Shown: in pieces, positions 25,252 through 34,401 of the stretch
Layout: every line of letters starts with the position of its first letter
Numbering within the stretch: position 1 is the first letter of the stretch
Assembly (NCBI RefSeq): GCF_003217515.1
Contig: NZ_QJSX01000012.1
Span: 1-64,000, forward strand
Length of the DNA stretch: 64,000 nt
Direction: 5' to 3'
Source of the DNA: Deinococcus yavapaiensis KR-236
GTDB taxonomy: Bacteria; Deinococcota; Deinococci; Deinococcales; Deinococcaceae
Notes under the pieces: model-generated
Told to the model about the DNA's origin: nothing
Databases searched by the model: none
Seen by the model: the letters and a program-made list of their open reading frames with translations, nothing else
Made by a program: the position numbers and the translations under genes

Positions 25252-26185
25252 GAGGGTCCACCACGGGGTAGAGCAGGTCGACGAGGAGGTTGAACAAAAC
25301 GACGGCGAGCGCCACGACGAGGGTGATGGCGAGGATGAGCGGGTAGTCGCGTCCCAAGGCCGCCTCGACGCTGAGGCGGCCCATCCCGGGCCACGCGAAG
25401 ATCGTCTCGGTGACGGCCGCGCCTCCCACGAGGCGCGGCAGTTGCAGTCCGATGGCCGTGAGGACGGGCAGCAAGGCGTTCTTGAGAATGTGCTTGTACT
25501 GAAGGCGAAGCGGCCCGACGCCCTTGGCCTTGGCGGTACGCACGTAGTCCTGCATGGCGGCCGTGCGGGCGCTGGAGCGCGTGTAGCGCAGCACCTCGGC
25601 GATGGTGGCGCTCGCCAAGACGAGCGTCGGGAGAATGAGGTGGCGCAAGGAGTCGAGGAGGTTGCCTTCCATGCCGGGCGCGTTCATGCCGCCGGCGGGC
25701 AAGACGCGCAGCACGACGGCGAAGAGGATGATCAGCATGAGGGCGAACCAGAAGACGGGCACGGCGACGAACACGAGGCTGACCGTGCTGAGCAGGCGGT
25801 CGAGCAGGCTGTTGGGCCGCAAGCCGCACATCAAGCCGAGCGGCACGGCGACGAGGACCGTGACGAGCAGCGCCGTCCCGGCGAGCAGCAAGGTGTTCGG
25901 AAGGCGCTGCCCGATGACTTGCAAGGTCGGCGTGCCGTACAGAAAGGACGTGCCGAGATCGCCGCGCACGACACCCGCCGCGAACTTCGCGAACTGCTCG
26001 GGGACGGAGTCGTTCAGGCCGAGGCGCTCCGCGATCGCCGCGCGTTCGACCGTGCCGAGGTTCGGGTCGGCAAGGAGGGACGGCCCGCCGGGCGCGAGGC
26101 GCACGACGATGAAGGTCACGACGCACACGACGGCCAGCACGATCAGGGCGTGCCACAAGCGGCGCAGGATGTAGGGAACGGGCAT
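25232..26185 (-). CDS. dppB: Peptide ABC transporter permease (DppB/OppB type)
   Basis: A 317-residue permease beginning MPVPYILRRLWHALIVLAVV, with the LGLNDSVPEQFAKFAAGVVRGDLGTSF motif, six helices and the docking loop DYVRTAKAKGVGPLRLQYKHILKNALLPVL. It forms the membrane channel with DppC and receives substrate from the binding protein encoded 28 bases upstream. Confidence 0.93.
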   Translation of the reverse strand: MPVPYILRRLWHALIVLAVVCVVTFIVVRLAPGGPSLLADPNLGTVERAAIAERLGLNDSVPEQFAKFAAGVVRGDLGTSFLYGTPTLQVIGQRLPNTLLLAGTALLVTVLVAVPLGLMCGLRPNSLLDRLLSTVSLVFVAVPVFWFALMLIILFAVVLRVLPAGGMNAPGMEGNLLDSLRHLILPTLVLASATIAEVLRYTRSSARTAAMQDYVRTAKAKGVGPLRLQYKHILKNALLPVLTAIGLQLPRLVGGAAVTETIFAWPGMGRLSVEAALGRDYPLILAITLVVALAVVLFNLLVDLLYPVVDPRVRTEA

Positions 26186-26213
26186 GATCTCTCCTCGGGA
26201 CGGTCAGGAGCGC

Positions 26214-27752
26214 TCAGCGCAAGTCGAACTTCTCGGAGTGGCGCAAGGCGTCACGAATGCCGAGGTCGGGCACGCCGGTGAGGTTGCGACGAATCGCTTG
26301 AAGTTCCTTCGGGTACCACAAGACGAGAACGGGCGGATCGGTGAGTTCGAGGCGTTGCAAGTTGGTGTAGATGATTTTGCGCGCGGCGAGGCTCGTGGTT
26401 TCGCGTCCGCGGCGCAGCAGTTCGTCGGCTTGCGAGTTGCTGTAGAACGCTTGGTTGTTGCTTTGCCCCGTCGCGTAGTACGAGTACTGATCGGGATCGG
26501 GCGCGGTCGTCCACCAGATGAGGTTGGCGTCGTACTTGCCGGTCAGCAGGAAGTCGCGCACGAGCGTGCCGAACTCCAAGGTCTGCAGCGTGACGTCCAT
26601 GCCGATGCGCTTGAGGTCTTGCTGCACGGCGAGCGCCGCTTGTTCGCGCGTGGGGTTGCCGCGGTCGACCATGAGGCTGAACTTGAACGGCTCGCCTTTG
26701 GCGTTGACGAGCGTGCCTTGCGCGTTGCGCTTCCAGCCCGCTTGCGCGAGGATTTGCAAGGCGCGGTTCGGGTCGAACTGCACGGGCTTGATGGACTTGT
26801 TGAAGTAAGCGCGCAAAGCCGTCGGGATGGTGCCGACGGGGTAGTCGGCGTAGCCGCGCAGCACGCCTTCGATGATCGCCTTGCGGTTCACGGCGTACTG
26901 CATCGCTTGGCGCACCTTCGCGTCCTTGAACAAGGGGTTTTTCAAGTTGAAGAACACCAGGAAGTGCTGGACGGCGTCGGCTTGCTTGATGCGGACGTTC
27001 GGGTCGTTTTGCAGGGCGGCGAGGTTGAACGGCTCGACGTTCACCCAGTCAAGTTCGCCCGAGCGGAGTTGCGCGACTTGGGTGTTGATGTCGGGCACGA
27101 CTCGGAAGGTGATGCCGTCGAGTTTCGGCTTTGCGCCGTAGTAGTCGGGGTTCGGAACGAGGGTGATGCTGGCGCCGGGAACGACGCGCGACACCTTGTA
27201 CGGCCCGGTTCCGATGGGCATTTGGCGGTTGAAGGCGTTGTAGTTGTTGAGGTCCTTGCCTTCGAGCAGGTGCTTCGGCACGATGCCGGCGTTGTGGCCG
27301 AGCAGGATGAGGAACGGCGCGAACGGCTTGGAGAGCGTGAACCGTACCGTGTTGCGGTTCACGGCGACGACGTCTTTGATGGAGTTGAAGTCGGAAACGA
27401 GGCGCGAGCCGGATTGCGGATTGATGATCGTCTTGAAGGTGAAGACGACGTCGTCGGCCGTGAAGGGTTGCCCGTCGTGCCACTTGACGTTTTGCCGCAG
27501 GTTGAAGGTGTACGTGAGGCCGTTGTTGGTGACGCGCCACGACGCCGCGAGGTCGGGTTCGGGCTGCAAGTCTTCGTTGGGCCGCACGAGGCCCGGGAAG
27601 ATGACCTTGTTGACGAGGATCGACCCGAGGTCGGGCGCGACGAGAGGATTCATGATGGGGTCGTTGATGAGGGGCAACTTCAAGACGTTGCTTTGCGCGC
27701 TTGCGCCGGTGACGGCGAGGGCGACTCCGAGGGCGAGGAGAGCTTTTCTCAT
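26214..27752 (-). CDS. dppA: Peptide ABC transporter substrate-binding protein (family 5)
   Basis: A 512-residue exported binding protein (signal peptide MRKALLALGVALAVTGASAQ) of the DppA/OppA family. The family-5 signature LAASWRVTNNGLTYTFNLRQ followed by VKWHDGQPFTADDVVF and IGTGPYKV is clear. There is no lipobox. It probably binds peptides, given the peptidase genes on both sides, although family-5 proteins can also bind other ligands. It lies 13 bases after the M28 peptidase gene. Confidence 0.93.
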   Translation of the reverse strand: MRKALLALGVALAVTGASAQSNVLKLPLINDPIMNPLVAPDLGSILVNKVIFPGLVRPNEDLQPEPDLAASWRVTNNGLTYTFNLRQNVKWHDGQPFTADDVVFTFKTIINPQSGSRLVSDFNSIKDVVAVNRNTVRFTLSKPFAPFLILLGHNAGIVPKHLLEGKDLNNYNAFNRQMPIGTGPYKVSRVVPGASITLVPNPDYYGAKPKLDGITFRVVPDINTQVAQLRSGELDWVNVEPFNLAALQNDPNVRIKQADAVQHFLVFFNLKNPLFKDAKVRQAMQYAVNRKAIIEGVLRGYADYPVGTIPTALRAYFNKSIKPVQFDPNRALQILAQAGWKRNAQGTLVNAKGEPFKFSLMVDRGNPTREQAALAVQQDLKRIGMDVTLQTLEFGTLVRDFLLTGKYDANLIWWTTAPDPDQYSYYATGQSNNQAFYSNSQADELLRRGRETTSLAARKIIYTNLQRLELTDPPVLVLWYPKELQAIRRNLTGVPDLGIRDALRHSEKFDLR

Positions 27753-27765
27753 GACAAAACCTCCG

Positions 27766-29523
27766 TTAGAGAGTGGGAGCGGGCGTGGGCAGGGCGGCTC
27801 GGACGGCGCGAGCGGCGTCGCGCAGCGTGGCGATCACGCGGTTTTGGCCGCGCGTGAGGTGCGTTTTGTGAAAGCCGATCTTGTCGGGCGCGACGTTCGC
27901 AAGGTCGAGGGCGACCGCGAGGTCGGGAAGCGGCGGGACGGAAATGGCGGGATCGTGAAAGAACGGCGCTTGGCGCGTGAAGTTGACGCGCGTGAGCAGG
28001 CGCGTGACGGTGAGGTACGCGGCGTTGACTCGGCGCACGGTGTCGTCCGTGAGGGGGCGTCCGTCGAGAGTGGCGGCGTACGCGTCGAGCTCGGAGATGA
28101 CGGCTTTGAGCGCCGTGAGTTCGTCGTGGACGCGTGAGAAGTCGAAGTGGCTTTTGGCCGCCGCCTGGTACTTCGTGACGGCCGCCGTGAGATCGTCGAC
28201 GGCGAGGGTGTAATCGAAGGGCAGGGTGGTGGCGTTCGCCGCGCGCAGCGTGCCGAGCGCGTAGATCCGCATGTCCTTGAGCAAGATGTCCTTGTTGGCG
28301 ACGTCGATGGTGTCGTCCTCGGTGTGCCAAGCGATGTTGCCGCCGCACCCCCCGACGGCGTAGTAACCTTTTTCGGCGCGCAAGTCGTTGGGCATGGTGC
28401 TGAGGAGCATGAAGTACCCGGTGAGCCCGATGTTGTTGAACGAGTAGTCGCCCGCGCGAGGAGGGCGTTCTCCGAAGGATTCCTGCCCGGTGACGTCTCG
28501 AATGACCGCTTGGGCGTAGCGTTCCGCCTCGGGCATCCACGAGACGTCTCGGTACTCGGTGGCGTCGCGGCAGCCGGGCGAGTCGCAGTTGACTTGCGCG
28601 ACGCAGTGGTCGTGCAGTTCGAGAGCGAACGTGTCCGAGAACCAAGTGCTGCCCGCGTAGCGTCCCGTGGAGTGGCCGGGCCACCACGCGATCTTGACGG
28701 TGCGCCGCAGTTCCGAGCGGCGTTCCCACAGGACGCGCGCGATTTCGAGGAGGGTCGCGTCTCCAACGGCGTTGTCGCCGACGCCGACGTCCCACGAGTC
28801 GTAGTGACCGTGCAGCAGCACGAAGGCGTCGGGGTCTTCTCTCCCGGGAATGGTGACGACCGGGATGGGCGATTCGAACCAGCCTTCGTCGAGGTGCGTG
28901 AAGAGGGTGATGGCTTGGCCATCATGTGCCGCGTCGATGAGAAGCGCGCCGTCGTGGCGGTTGACGCTCACGACCGGGATGTTGGGCTTGCGGGGCAGGC
29001 CGTCGAGGTCGGGCGTGCCCCAGATGCTCGTGCAGATGCCCCAGTGGGCGCGGTCTCCGGGATTCACCGCGATGACGCCGAGGGCGCCGCGTTCTTCGAG
29101 TTCGCCGACCTTGCCGGGCATGCCGAAGCCTTCGGTGACGACGATCTTGCCGCGCACGTCGACGGCGTCGCCGAAGAGGGCCTTGGAGAACATCTCGTCG
29201 GCGTCGGCGGCGTACACGCTGGGTTGATGCACGAGGGGCGCGGTGTGGCCGCCGGGAAGGCTCGCGCTCATGGCCATGGCCTTGGCGTGCAGGGTCTGGT
29301 CGCCGAGGCGGATGGAGGCCGAGCGGGGAATGCTGAGGTACAGTTCGGGCCGGTGCACGTGGACGGGAACGCCGTGCGAGGTGAGACGCGCGACGAGAAG
29401 GTCGGCGGCGGTTCGAACGTCGGCGGGATCCTCGCGTTTCAAGCGCGAGAACCGTTCGATCAATTCCCAGGGAGCGTCGAGCGTGATGGCGTCGAGGGTG
29501 GCCTGTTCGGCGTCGGTCAACAT
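27766..29523 (-). CDS. M28 family zinc peptidase with PA domain
   Basis: A 585-residue aminopeptidase-like protein. Zinc ligands are seen in LLHGHYDSWDVGVGDNAVGDA, with later NCDSPG and an AWHTEDDTIDVANKD region. A protease-associated (PA) insert precedes the core (VRGKIVVTEG...GALGVIAVNPG). No signal peptide is seen, so it may trim imported peptides in the cytoplasm. It is the first gene of the minus-strand peptide operon; GGAGG lies upstream of the ATG at 29523. The IclR-type operator lies just before it. Confidence 0.9.
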   Translation of the reverse strand: MLTDAEQATLDAITLDAPWELIERFSRLKREDPADVRTAADLLVARLTSHGVPVHVHRPELYLSIPRSASIRLGDQTLHAKAMAMSASLPGGHTAPLVHQPSVYAADADEMFSKALFGDAVDVRGKIVVTEGFGMPGKVGELEERGALGVIAVNPGDRAHWGICTSIWGTPDLDGLPRKPNIPVVSVNRHDGALLIDAAHDGQAITLFTHLDEGWFESPIPVVTIPGREDPDAFVLLHGHYDSWDVGVGDNAVGDATLLEIARVLWERRSELRRTVKIAWWPGHSTGRYAGSTWFSDTFALELHDHCVAQVNCDSPGCRDATEYRDVSWMPEAERYAQAVIRDVTGQESFGERPPRAGDYSFNNIGLTGYFMLLSTMPNDLRAEKGYYAVGGCGGNIAWHTEDDTIDVANKDILLKDMRIYALGTLRAANATTLPFDYTLAVDDLTAAVTKYQAAAKSHFDFSRVHDELTALKAVISELDAYAATLDGRPLTDDTVRRVNAAYLTVTRLLTRVNFTRQAPFFHDPAISVPPLPDLAVALDLANVAPDKIGFHKTHLTRGQNRVIATLRDAARAVRAALPTPAPTL

Positions 29524-29545
29524 ACCTTGCCTCCGGTCCTTCTGC

Positions 29546-29566
29546 CTGTTTTACCGTATAAAACAG
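29546..29566. promoter_or_regulatory. Inverted repeat between the peptide operon and iclR-type gene
   Basis: CTGTTTTA-N5-TAAAACAG is a perfect 8-bp inverted repeat with a CCGTA spacer, within the 85-bp divergent region. It overlaps a TATACG -10-like box facing the peptidase gene. It is the best candidate for the IclR protein's operator and could control both directions. Confidence 0.65.
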
Positions 29567-29608
29567 CGTTTTTTCAGGTAAGATTCCAGGTAGTTTGAAG
29601 GAGTCCTC

Positions 29609-30391
29609 ATGCCAAAGTCAAGTCCTCTCAGCACGACACGTCCGTACAACATCGCGGCCCTCGAAAGCGCGATTCACATTCTCGAGCTCGTGGGACACGA
29701 ACCCGGACTGAGACTGCAAGGCCTCGTCGAGCGAAGCGGGCTCAACAAAAGCCACGTCTTCCGCATTCTTCGCAACCTGCAAGACCACGCCCTCGTTTGG
29801 CAAGACGACGTCGGCGCCTACCGCCTCGGGCAAGCCGCGTACCTGCTCGGGAAACGCGCCGAGTCGCAATGGTCGCTCACGCGCGCCGCGAGGCGCACCC
29901 TCGACGACTTGTCGGCCGCCACGCACGAAAACGTCCACCTCGTCGTGCGTGATGACCTTCACTCCGTCGTCGTGGACTTGCGCGAATCGCCGCACCCTAT
30001 CCGCATGTACGCCGCCGTGGGCCGCATCGGGCCGTTGCACGCGGGCGGCACGCCGAAAGTGCTGCTCGCCTACGCGGGCGAGGACGTGCTTCGCCGCGTC
30101 TTGAACGCGGGTCTGCCGAGCTTCACGGCCCACACCACCGCCGACCCCGCCGAACTGCGCGCGGTCTTGGACGACATCCGGCGAGAAGGCAGCCACGTCG
30201 CCATCGCCGACTTGGAGGACGGCACCTTCTCGATCGCCGCGCCCATCTTCGACCACGAGGGACGAGCGGTCGCCGCCGTGAGCGTGGCGGGACCGCTGCT
30301 GCGCTTCGACGACGAGCGGCGCGGACGCTACCGCCGCCTCGTCGTCGAAGCGGCGCGGCGCATCTCGCGCGACCTCGGCTTCAAACCTTGA
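29609..30391 (+). CDS. IclR family transcriptional regulator
   Basis: A 260-residue IclR protein. The N-terminal winged helix (ALESAIHILELVGHEPGLRLQGLVERSGLNKSHVFRILRNLQ) and the effector domain (LHAGGTPKVLLAYAGED, SHVAIADLEDGTFSIAAPIFDHEGRAVAAVSVAGP) are complete. It reads divergently from the peptide operon and very likely controls it through the inverted repeat at 29546-29566. AAGGAG precedes the ATG. Confidence 0.93.
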   Translation: MPKSSPLSTTRPYNIAALESAIHILELVGHEPGLRLQGLVERSGLNKSHVFRILRNLQDHALVWQDDVGAYRLGQAAYLLGKRAESQWSLTRAARRTLDDLSAATHENVHLVVRDDLHSVVVDLRESPHPIRMYAAVGRIGPLHAGGTPKVLLAYAGEDVLRRVLNAGLPSFTAHTTADPAELRAVLDDIRREGSHVAIADLEDGTFSIAAPIFDHEGRAVAAVSVAGPLLRFDDERRGRYRRLVVEAARRISRDLGFKP

Positions 30392-30406
30392 GCGTCGAGA
30401 TGAGCT

Positions 30407-31744
30407 TCACTCGCCCGTCGGGTAGGTGTCGGGCGCTTCGCCCTCGGTCCAGCCGCTCGTCGGATCGAGGGGCGCGAGGGCCGTCGTCTCGTCGAGGTGC
30501 AACACCGCGTCGTACTGCTCGGTGAGGCGCGTCTCGGAGTAGTGACTCCAACGCTCGGTCTCCGGGCGGTAGATCACGCCGATGAAGCGCTGCAGCCTGC
30601 CCTCGCTCAAAGCGTGAGTCGCTTCGTTTCGCTCGCGCAAGTCCAGCCAGAAGTTCGCGAGGCCCACCTCGTGCAGCAGTTGCTCGTAGCTTCGCTTGAG
30701 GCCCGGACGCACGCGGCGTCGGCGCGCGGGACCGCCCCAGTCGTCGGCGGCCGTCACCTCGCCGTGGTGGGTCGTGAGGCCGAGCAGGAACGTCTCGCCC
30801 GGATGACGTTCGCGCATGAGTTGACCGACGTTGAGCTCGCCGCGCTTCCACCCCATGTCCGTCGCGCGGGCGTCTCCGAGGTGCGAGTTGTGCGCCCACA
30901 CCACCACCTTGGCGGAGCGTCCCTGCGACGCCAGGTGTTCGGCGAGGGCGTCGATCGTGTCCGCCATGTGTGTGTCACGCAAGTTCCAAGTGTCGTCGCG
31001 CCCGCGAAACATCGCGCGGTAGTACCGCTCGGCGTTCACGGCCAGGCGCGCGTTCTGCTCGGCGTGGAAGTGCTCGTCCCCGGACAGCAGGCCGCCCCTG
31101 GCGAGTTCGCTTTCGCGGCGTTGCAGCTCCACGAGTTGCGCGACGACCTCGTCCTCGCACGGCTCCACCGAGTGGTACATCGTGGCCAAGCCGTACTGCT
31201 GGGGATCTTGCTCGAACGGATCGAAGCAACTGTAGCGGCGCCGCGCCCGTTTGGCCGCCTCGGGATCGACGCGGTCCAAGTACGCGACGACCTCGTCCAT
31301 GGAGCGGTGCAGGCTGTAGAGGTCGATGCCGAGAAAGCCCGCCGCGCGTTCGGGCTGCCGAGCGTTGTGTTCTCGCAGCCACGCGGTGAACGCCACGACG
31401 TCCTCGTTGCGCCACATCCACTTCGGAAAGCGTTGGAAGTCGCCCAGGGCCTGCTCGGGCGTCGCGTCGCCTCCTTCGCCGCGCACGAAGCGGTTGACGC
31501 GGTACGCGTCGGGCCAGTCGGCTTCCACCGCGACCGCCGAGAAGCCGTGTTCTTGAATCAATCGCCGCGTGAGGCGCGCGCGCTCACGGTAAAACTCGTG
31601 CGTGCCGTGAGACGCCTCGCCGATGAGCACGAACCGCGCGTTTCCGATGCGCTCCAACAATTCGTCCTCGCACGCACGGTCGTCGTTCCAAGCGCGCGCC
31701 GCCGCGCCAACCGCCTTCGCCGCCGTCATCAAGTTCGTCATCAT
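30407..31744 (-). CDS. Erythromycin esterase family protein
   Basis: A 445-residue protein of the erythromycin-esterase fold family. Seen are LIGEASHGTHEFYRERARLTRRLI, VEADWPDAYRVNRFVRG, GFLGIDLYSLHRSMDEVVAYL and VVVWAHNSHLGDARATDMG, all of which hold the conserved His/Glu residues. Many members are not macrolide esterases, so resistance should not be assumed. AGGAG sits before two adjacent ATG codons (31744, 31741). It ends 15 bases from the convergent IclR gene. Confidence 0.88.
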   Translation of the reverse strand: MMTNLMTAAKAVGAAARAWNDDRACEDELLERIGNARFVLIGEASHGTHEFYRERARLTRRLIQEHGFSAVAVEADWPDAYRVNRFVRGEGGDATPEQALGDFQRFPKWMWRNEDVVAFTAWLREHNARQPERAAGFLGIDLYSLHRSMDEVVAYLDRVDPEAAKRARRRYSCFDPFEQDPQQYGLATMYHSVEPCEDEVVAQLVELQRRESELARGGLLSGDEHFHAEQNARLAVNAERYYRAMFRGRDDTWNLRDTHMADTIDALAEHLASQGRSAKVVVWAHNSHLGDARATDMGWKRGELNVGQLMRERHPGETFLLGLTTHHGEVTAADDWGGPARRRRVRPGLKRSYEQLLHEVGLANFWLDLRERNEATHALSEGRLQRFIGVIYRPETERWSHYSETRLTEQYDAVLHLDETTALAPLDPTSGWTEGEAPDTYPTGE

Positions 31745-31878
31745 TCGCTCCTGAATTCGACCGTAACCGCTCGCGCTCAAAGCGACCCTCGACTTGGCTG
31801 AACGCGCCTCGCCCGACTTCTCAGCGAGACGAGGCGTCGCGTGTGCAACAGGAAGGAGCGCAAGTTCCACTTCGAACG

Positions 31879-31895
31879 CTATGTTTATAGCAGAA
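31879..31895 (+). promoter_or_regulatory. Possible second RDRM-like site
   Basis: CTATGTTTATAGCAGAA has TATG and CAGAA arms at the spacing of the radiation/desiccation response motif, and the same right arm as the site in front of ddrC. Eight of ten arm positions fit the consensus. It also contains GCTAT-GTTT-ATAGC as a shorter hairpin. It precedes the unknown gene at 31921. Confidence 0.4.
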
Positions 31896-31920
31896 TGAGG
31901 GGTACGATTCGGAGGAATTC

Positions 31921-32790
31921 ATGACGAAAGCTGCCAGAAAAACCGACACGCCCACCGCGCCCGACACGGCCACGTTCGAGACGTTCGACGCGCTCATGGC
32001 GACCGCCGCCGTCGACAGCGTCATCGCGCCCCTCGCGCGTGACGGCGCGGACGGCGTCACCCTCAACCGCGAGCTCAGCGCCGCCCTCGCCGTCGCGCAC
32101 GACCGCTGGGGCCTCGGGCTGCTTCACTTGCGCCACGAAGCGCACCTCGTGCAAGGCGGCGACCGCGCCGACATCGCCCTGCTCGTCGACGGCCGCGAAG
32201 CGGCGCGCGTCTCGGCGGGATCCGCCGCGATTCGCGCGAGCTACGAGGCGATGCGCGCCACGGACGAAAACGACCTCAGCGCCTGGGGCGTGCTGCCCGA
32301 CGGCCACCGCGCGGTCATCAAGAACAGCGCGCAAGTGCGCGTCCTGATCGAGGACGCGCGCGACTTCGAAACGCACTGGACGACCGAACGAAGCGGCGCC
32401 TACTCGCGGGTTTGGCGCTCGGGCGACACGCTCGGCGTCGAGGTGCATCGCCCCGCGTCCCCGTCCACCGCCTTGTCCGATGCCGCTTGGGACGCCATCG
32501 CGTCGATCAAGAACCGCACGTTGCAACGTGAATTGATGCAGCGCAGCAACACGGTCGGAATGCTCGGCGCCCTGCTCGGCGCGCGCCACAAGAACGCCGC
32601 GGCCGCCCTCGAGCACCTGCCCGAAGCGCACTTCACGATTCGTAGCGTCGTCGTGCGCGCCACGGGAAGCGAAGGCCGCGACTTCGAGCGCTACAAGGCG
32701 TTGGTGAAAGAAGCGACCGCGCAACTCGAGGACTTGCAAGCGGCGGGAACGCGCCACCTCGGGCAACTGCTCGCGCTCGGCTTGAAGTGA
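31921..32790 (+). CDS. Unknown 289-residue protein, possible damage-response gene
   Basis: I do not recognise a domain. The product is soluble and rich in Ala, Arg, Glu and Asp, with alternating strands and helices in the first 180 residues (DRWGLGLLHLRHEAHLVQGGDRADIALLVDG) and long helices towards the end (KNRTLQRELMQRSNTVGMLGALL, KALVKEATAQLEDLQAAG). No metal or nucleotide motif is visible. GGAGG lies six bases before the ATG. Its interest comes from the RDRM-like site 25 bases upstream. It is convergent with phoU. Confidence 0.8.
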   Translation: MTKAARKTDTPTAPDTATFETFDALMATAAVDSVIAPLARDGADGVTLNRELSAALAVAHDRWGLGLLHLRHEAHLVQGGDRADIALLVDGREAARVSAGSAAIRASYEAMRATDENDLSAWGVLPDGHRAVIKNSAQVRVLIEDARDFETHWTTERSGAYSRVWRSGDTLGVEVHRPASPSTALSDAAWDAIASIKNRTLQRELMQRSNTVGMLGALLGARHKNAAAALEHLPEAHFTIRSVVVRATGSEGRDFERYKALVKEATAQLEDLQAAGTRHLGQLLALGLK

Positions 32791-32809
32791 AGGCGGCGCT
32801 CGGCGCGAC

Positions 32810-33448
32810 TCAAACGCCCAGCTGACGCCCGCGAGGACCCAGCCAGTTCGCGATGCGTTCCGAGACGTTCTCCACGTGATCGCCGATGCGCTGCAGCGAG
32901 CGCCCCACGCGCAACAAGGCCAAACCCTCGTTGACGGCGTGCGGGTGTTCGTGCAGGTACGTGACGAGCTCTCGGTAGAACTGGTCGTGCTGCTCGTCGA
33001 TGTCCAAGTCGAGCGCGGTCGCGATGCTCGCCGTGTCGGCGTCGCGCTCCGTCAAGGCTCGGGCGGTCATGGCGAGCATCGTCTTGATGGTCGAGATGAT
33101 GCGCCGCAAGTCCGTGTAGCGCCGCATCGGCGGATTCACGACGAGCACCCTCGACGCCTCGGCGACGTGCACGGCGTAATCGCCCGCGCGCTCCAAGTCC
33201 GAGAGGGACCGAAAGACCGCCATCAAGAAGGTCGCGTCCGCGCGCGGGTCCTCGCTGATGACGCGCAGACAGCGATCTTCCAGCGCGTCTTGCAAGGCGT
33301 CCACCTGACGGTCGAGGGCGCGCACTTGCGCGACGTGATCGATGCGACCTTCCAACAAGGCTTCGCTGGCGAGCACGACCTGCTCGTGCACGAACGACAA
33401 CATCCGCAAGAAGTCCACCGCGATCGCGTGCGTCGCCGAGTCGCTCAC
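32810..33448 (-). CDS. phoU: Phosphate signalling protein PhoU
   Basis: A 212-residue protein of two PhoU three-helix bundles (FLRMLSFVHEQVVLASEALLEG..., RVGRSLQRIGDHVENVSERIANWL), with the E/D-rich metal-site motifs DLERAGDYAVHVAE and RIGDHVENVSE. PhoU damps PhoR signalling when phosphate is ample. The GTG at 33448 overlaps the phoR stop in a GTGA junction; the open frame further upstream lies inside phoR and is not conserved. It is the third gene of phoB-phoR-phoU. Confidence 0.92.
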   Translation of the reverse strand: MSDSATHAIAVDFLRMLSFVHEQVVLASEALLEGRIDHVAQVRALDRQVDALQDALEDRCLRVISEDPRADATFLMAVFRSLSDLERAGDYAVHVAEASRVLVVNPPMRRYTDLRRIISTIKTMLAMTARALTERDADTASIATALDLDIDEQHDQFYRELVTYLHEHPHAVNEGLALLRVGRSLQRIGDHVENVSERIANWLGPRGRQLGV

Positions 33449-34401
33449 CGCCCGCCCCCCTTCGCGGGCGCGGGAATCGTGAAGCCGAACTCGTTGCAGC
33501 GCTCGGCGCGACGTCCCCACACTTCGCCGCGCCACGCTTCCACGAGGCGCCGCACGATGTAAAGGCCCATGCCGCTTCCGCGCGACGTCGCTCCGCGACG
33601 CCGCGCCTCGAAGACCGTCTCGTAGTCGGACAGGGCCTCGCCCTCGTTCGTCACGGTGACGCGCACGACGCCGAGGTTGGCGTCACGCCGCGCGGCGAGC
33701 GTGACGACGCCGGGACTCGTTCCGTGCCGCGCGGCGTTCTCCAACAAGTTGATGAGGACTTGCACGAGCTTGTCGGGATCGCAGCGCACGAGAAGACGCA
33801 AGCCGCTCGTGCGTATCGTCACGCCGCGCCGCGTGAACTCGTCGTGCGTGAGACGCACGACGCGCTCGACGGCCTCACCGACGGCGAAGGTACGCTCGGC
33901 GAGCGGCCGGAACTCCACGGCGAGGTCCTCCACGAGGCGCACGAGCCGCTCGGTTTCCAGCAAGCCGAGGTCCACGAAGCGTGCGCGCGTCTCCTCGTCC
34001 TCGGCGACCGCGAGGGCCTCGAGAAGTCCCTTGATGGCGGCGACGGGCGTGCGAAACTCGTGCGAGAGGACCATGGCGACTTCACGTAATTCGCGCTCGC
34101 GCTGCCGTTCGCGCGTCACGTCCGACAAGATCAGGGCCCCTTTCACGCCGCGCGCCAAGAGGTGCCGCTCGCCGAGTTCCACGTCCGCCTCGTCGCGCTG
34201 CAACGCCGCGCGTTCGAGGCGGTGGTCGCGCACGACTTCCAGCAGCAAGCGTCCCGCCGCTTGAGCGCTCGCCACGCCGAGGATGTCTTGCGCCGCGCGG
34301 TTGAGCTTCGTGACGCGGCCGTCCTCGTGCCACACGACCGCTTCGGACAAGGCGTCGAGAACGTCCAGGTCGACGTCGGACGTTCGAGCGCCGACGTTCA
34401 C
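33445..34401 (-). CDS. phoR: Phosphate regulon histidine kinase PhoR-like
   Basis: A 318-residue sensor kinase: a PAS-like domain (residues 10-90), a HisKA domain with MVLSHEFRTPVAAIKGLLEAL (about 110) and an ATPase domain with LINLLENAARHG and GSGMGLYIVRRLVEA. It has no membrane segment, unlike Escherichia coli PhoR, so it probably senses phosphate status through partners such as PhoU. The GTG start at 34401 overlaps the phoB stop (GTGA). Confidence 0.88.
   Translation of the reverse strand: MNVGARTSDVDLDVLDALSEAVVWHEDGRVTKLNRAAQDILGVASAQAAGRLLLEVVRDHRLERAALQRDEADVELGERHLLARGVKGALILSDVTRERQRERELREVAMVLSHEFRTPVAAIKGLLEALAVAEDEETRARFVDLGLLETERLVRLVEDLAVEFRPLAERTFAVGEAVERVVRLTHDEFTRRGVTIRTSGLRLLVRCDPDKLVQVLINLLENAARHGTSPGVVTLAARRDANLGVVRVTVTNEGEALSDYETVFEARRRGATSRGSGMGLYIVRRLVEAWRGEVWGRRAERCNEFGFTIPAPAKGGGR

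Noticed and set aside
30407..31744. Macrolide resistance gene
   Set aside because: The fold family is clear, but most members are not macrolide esterases; no resistance claim is made.
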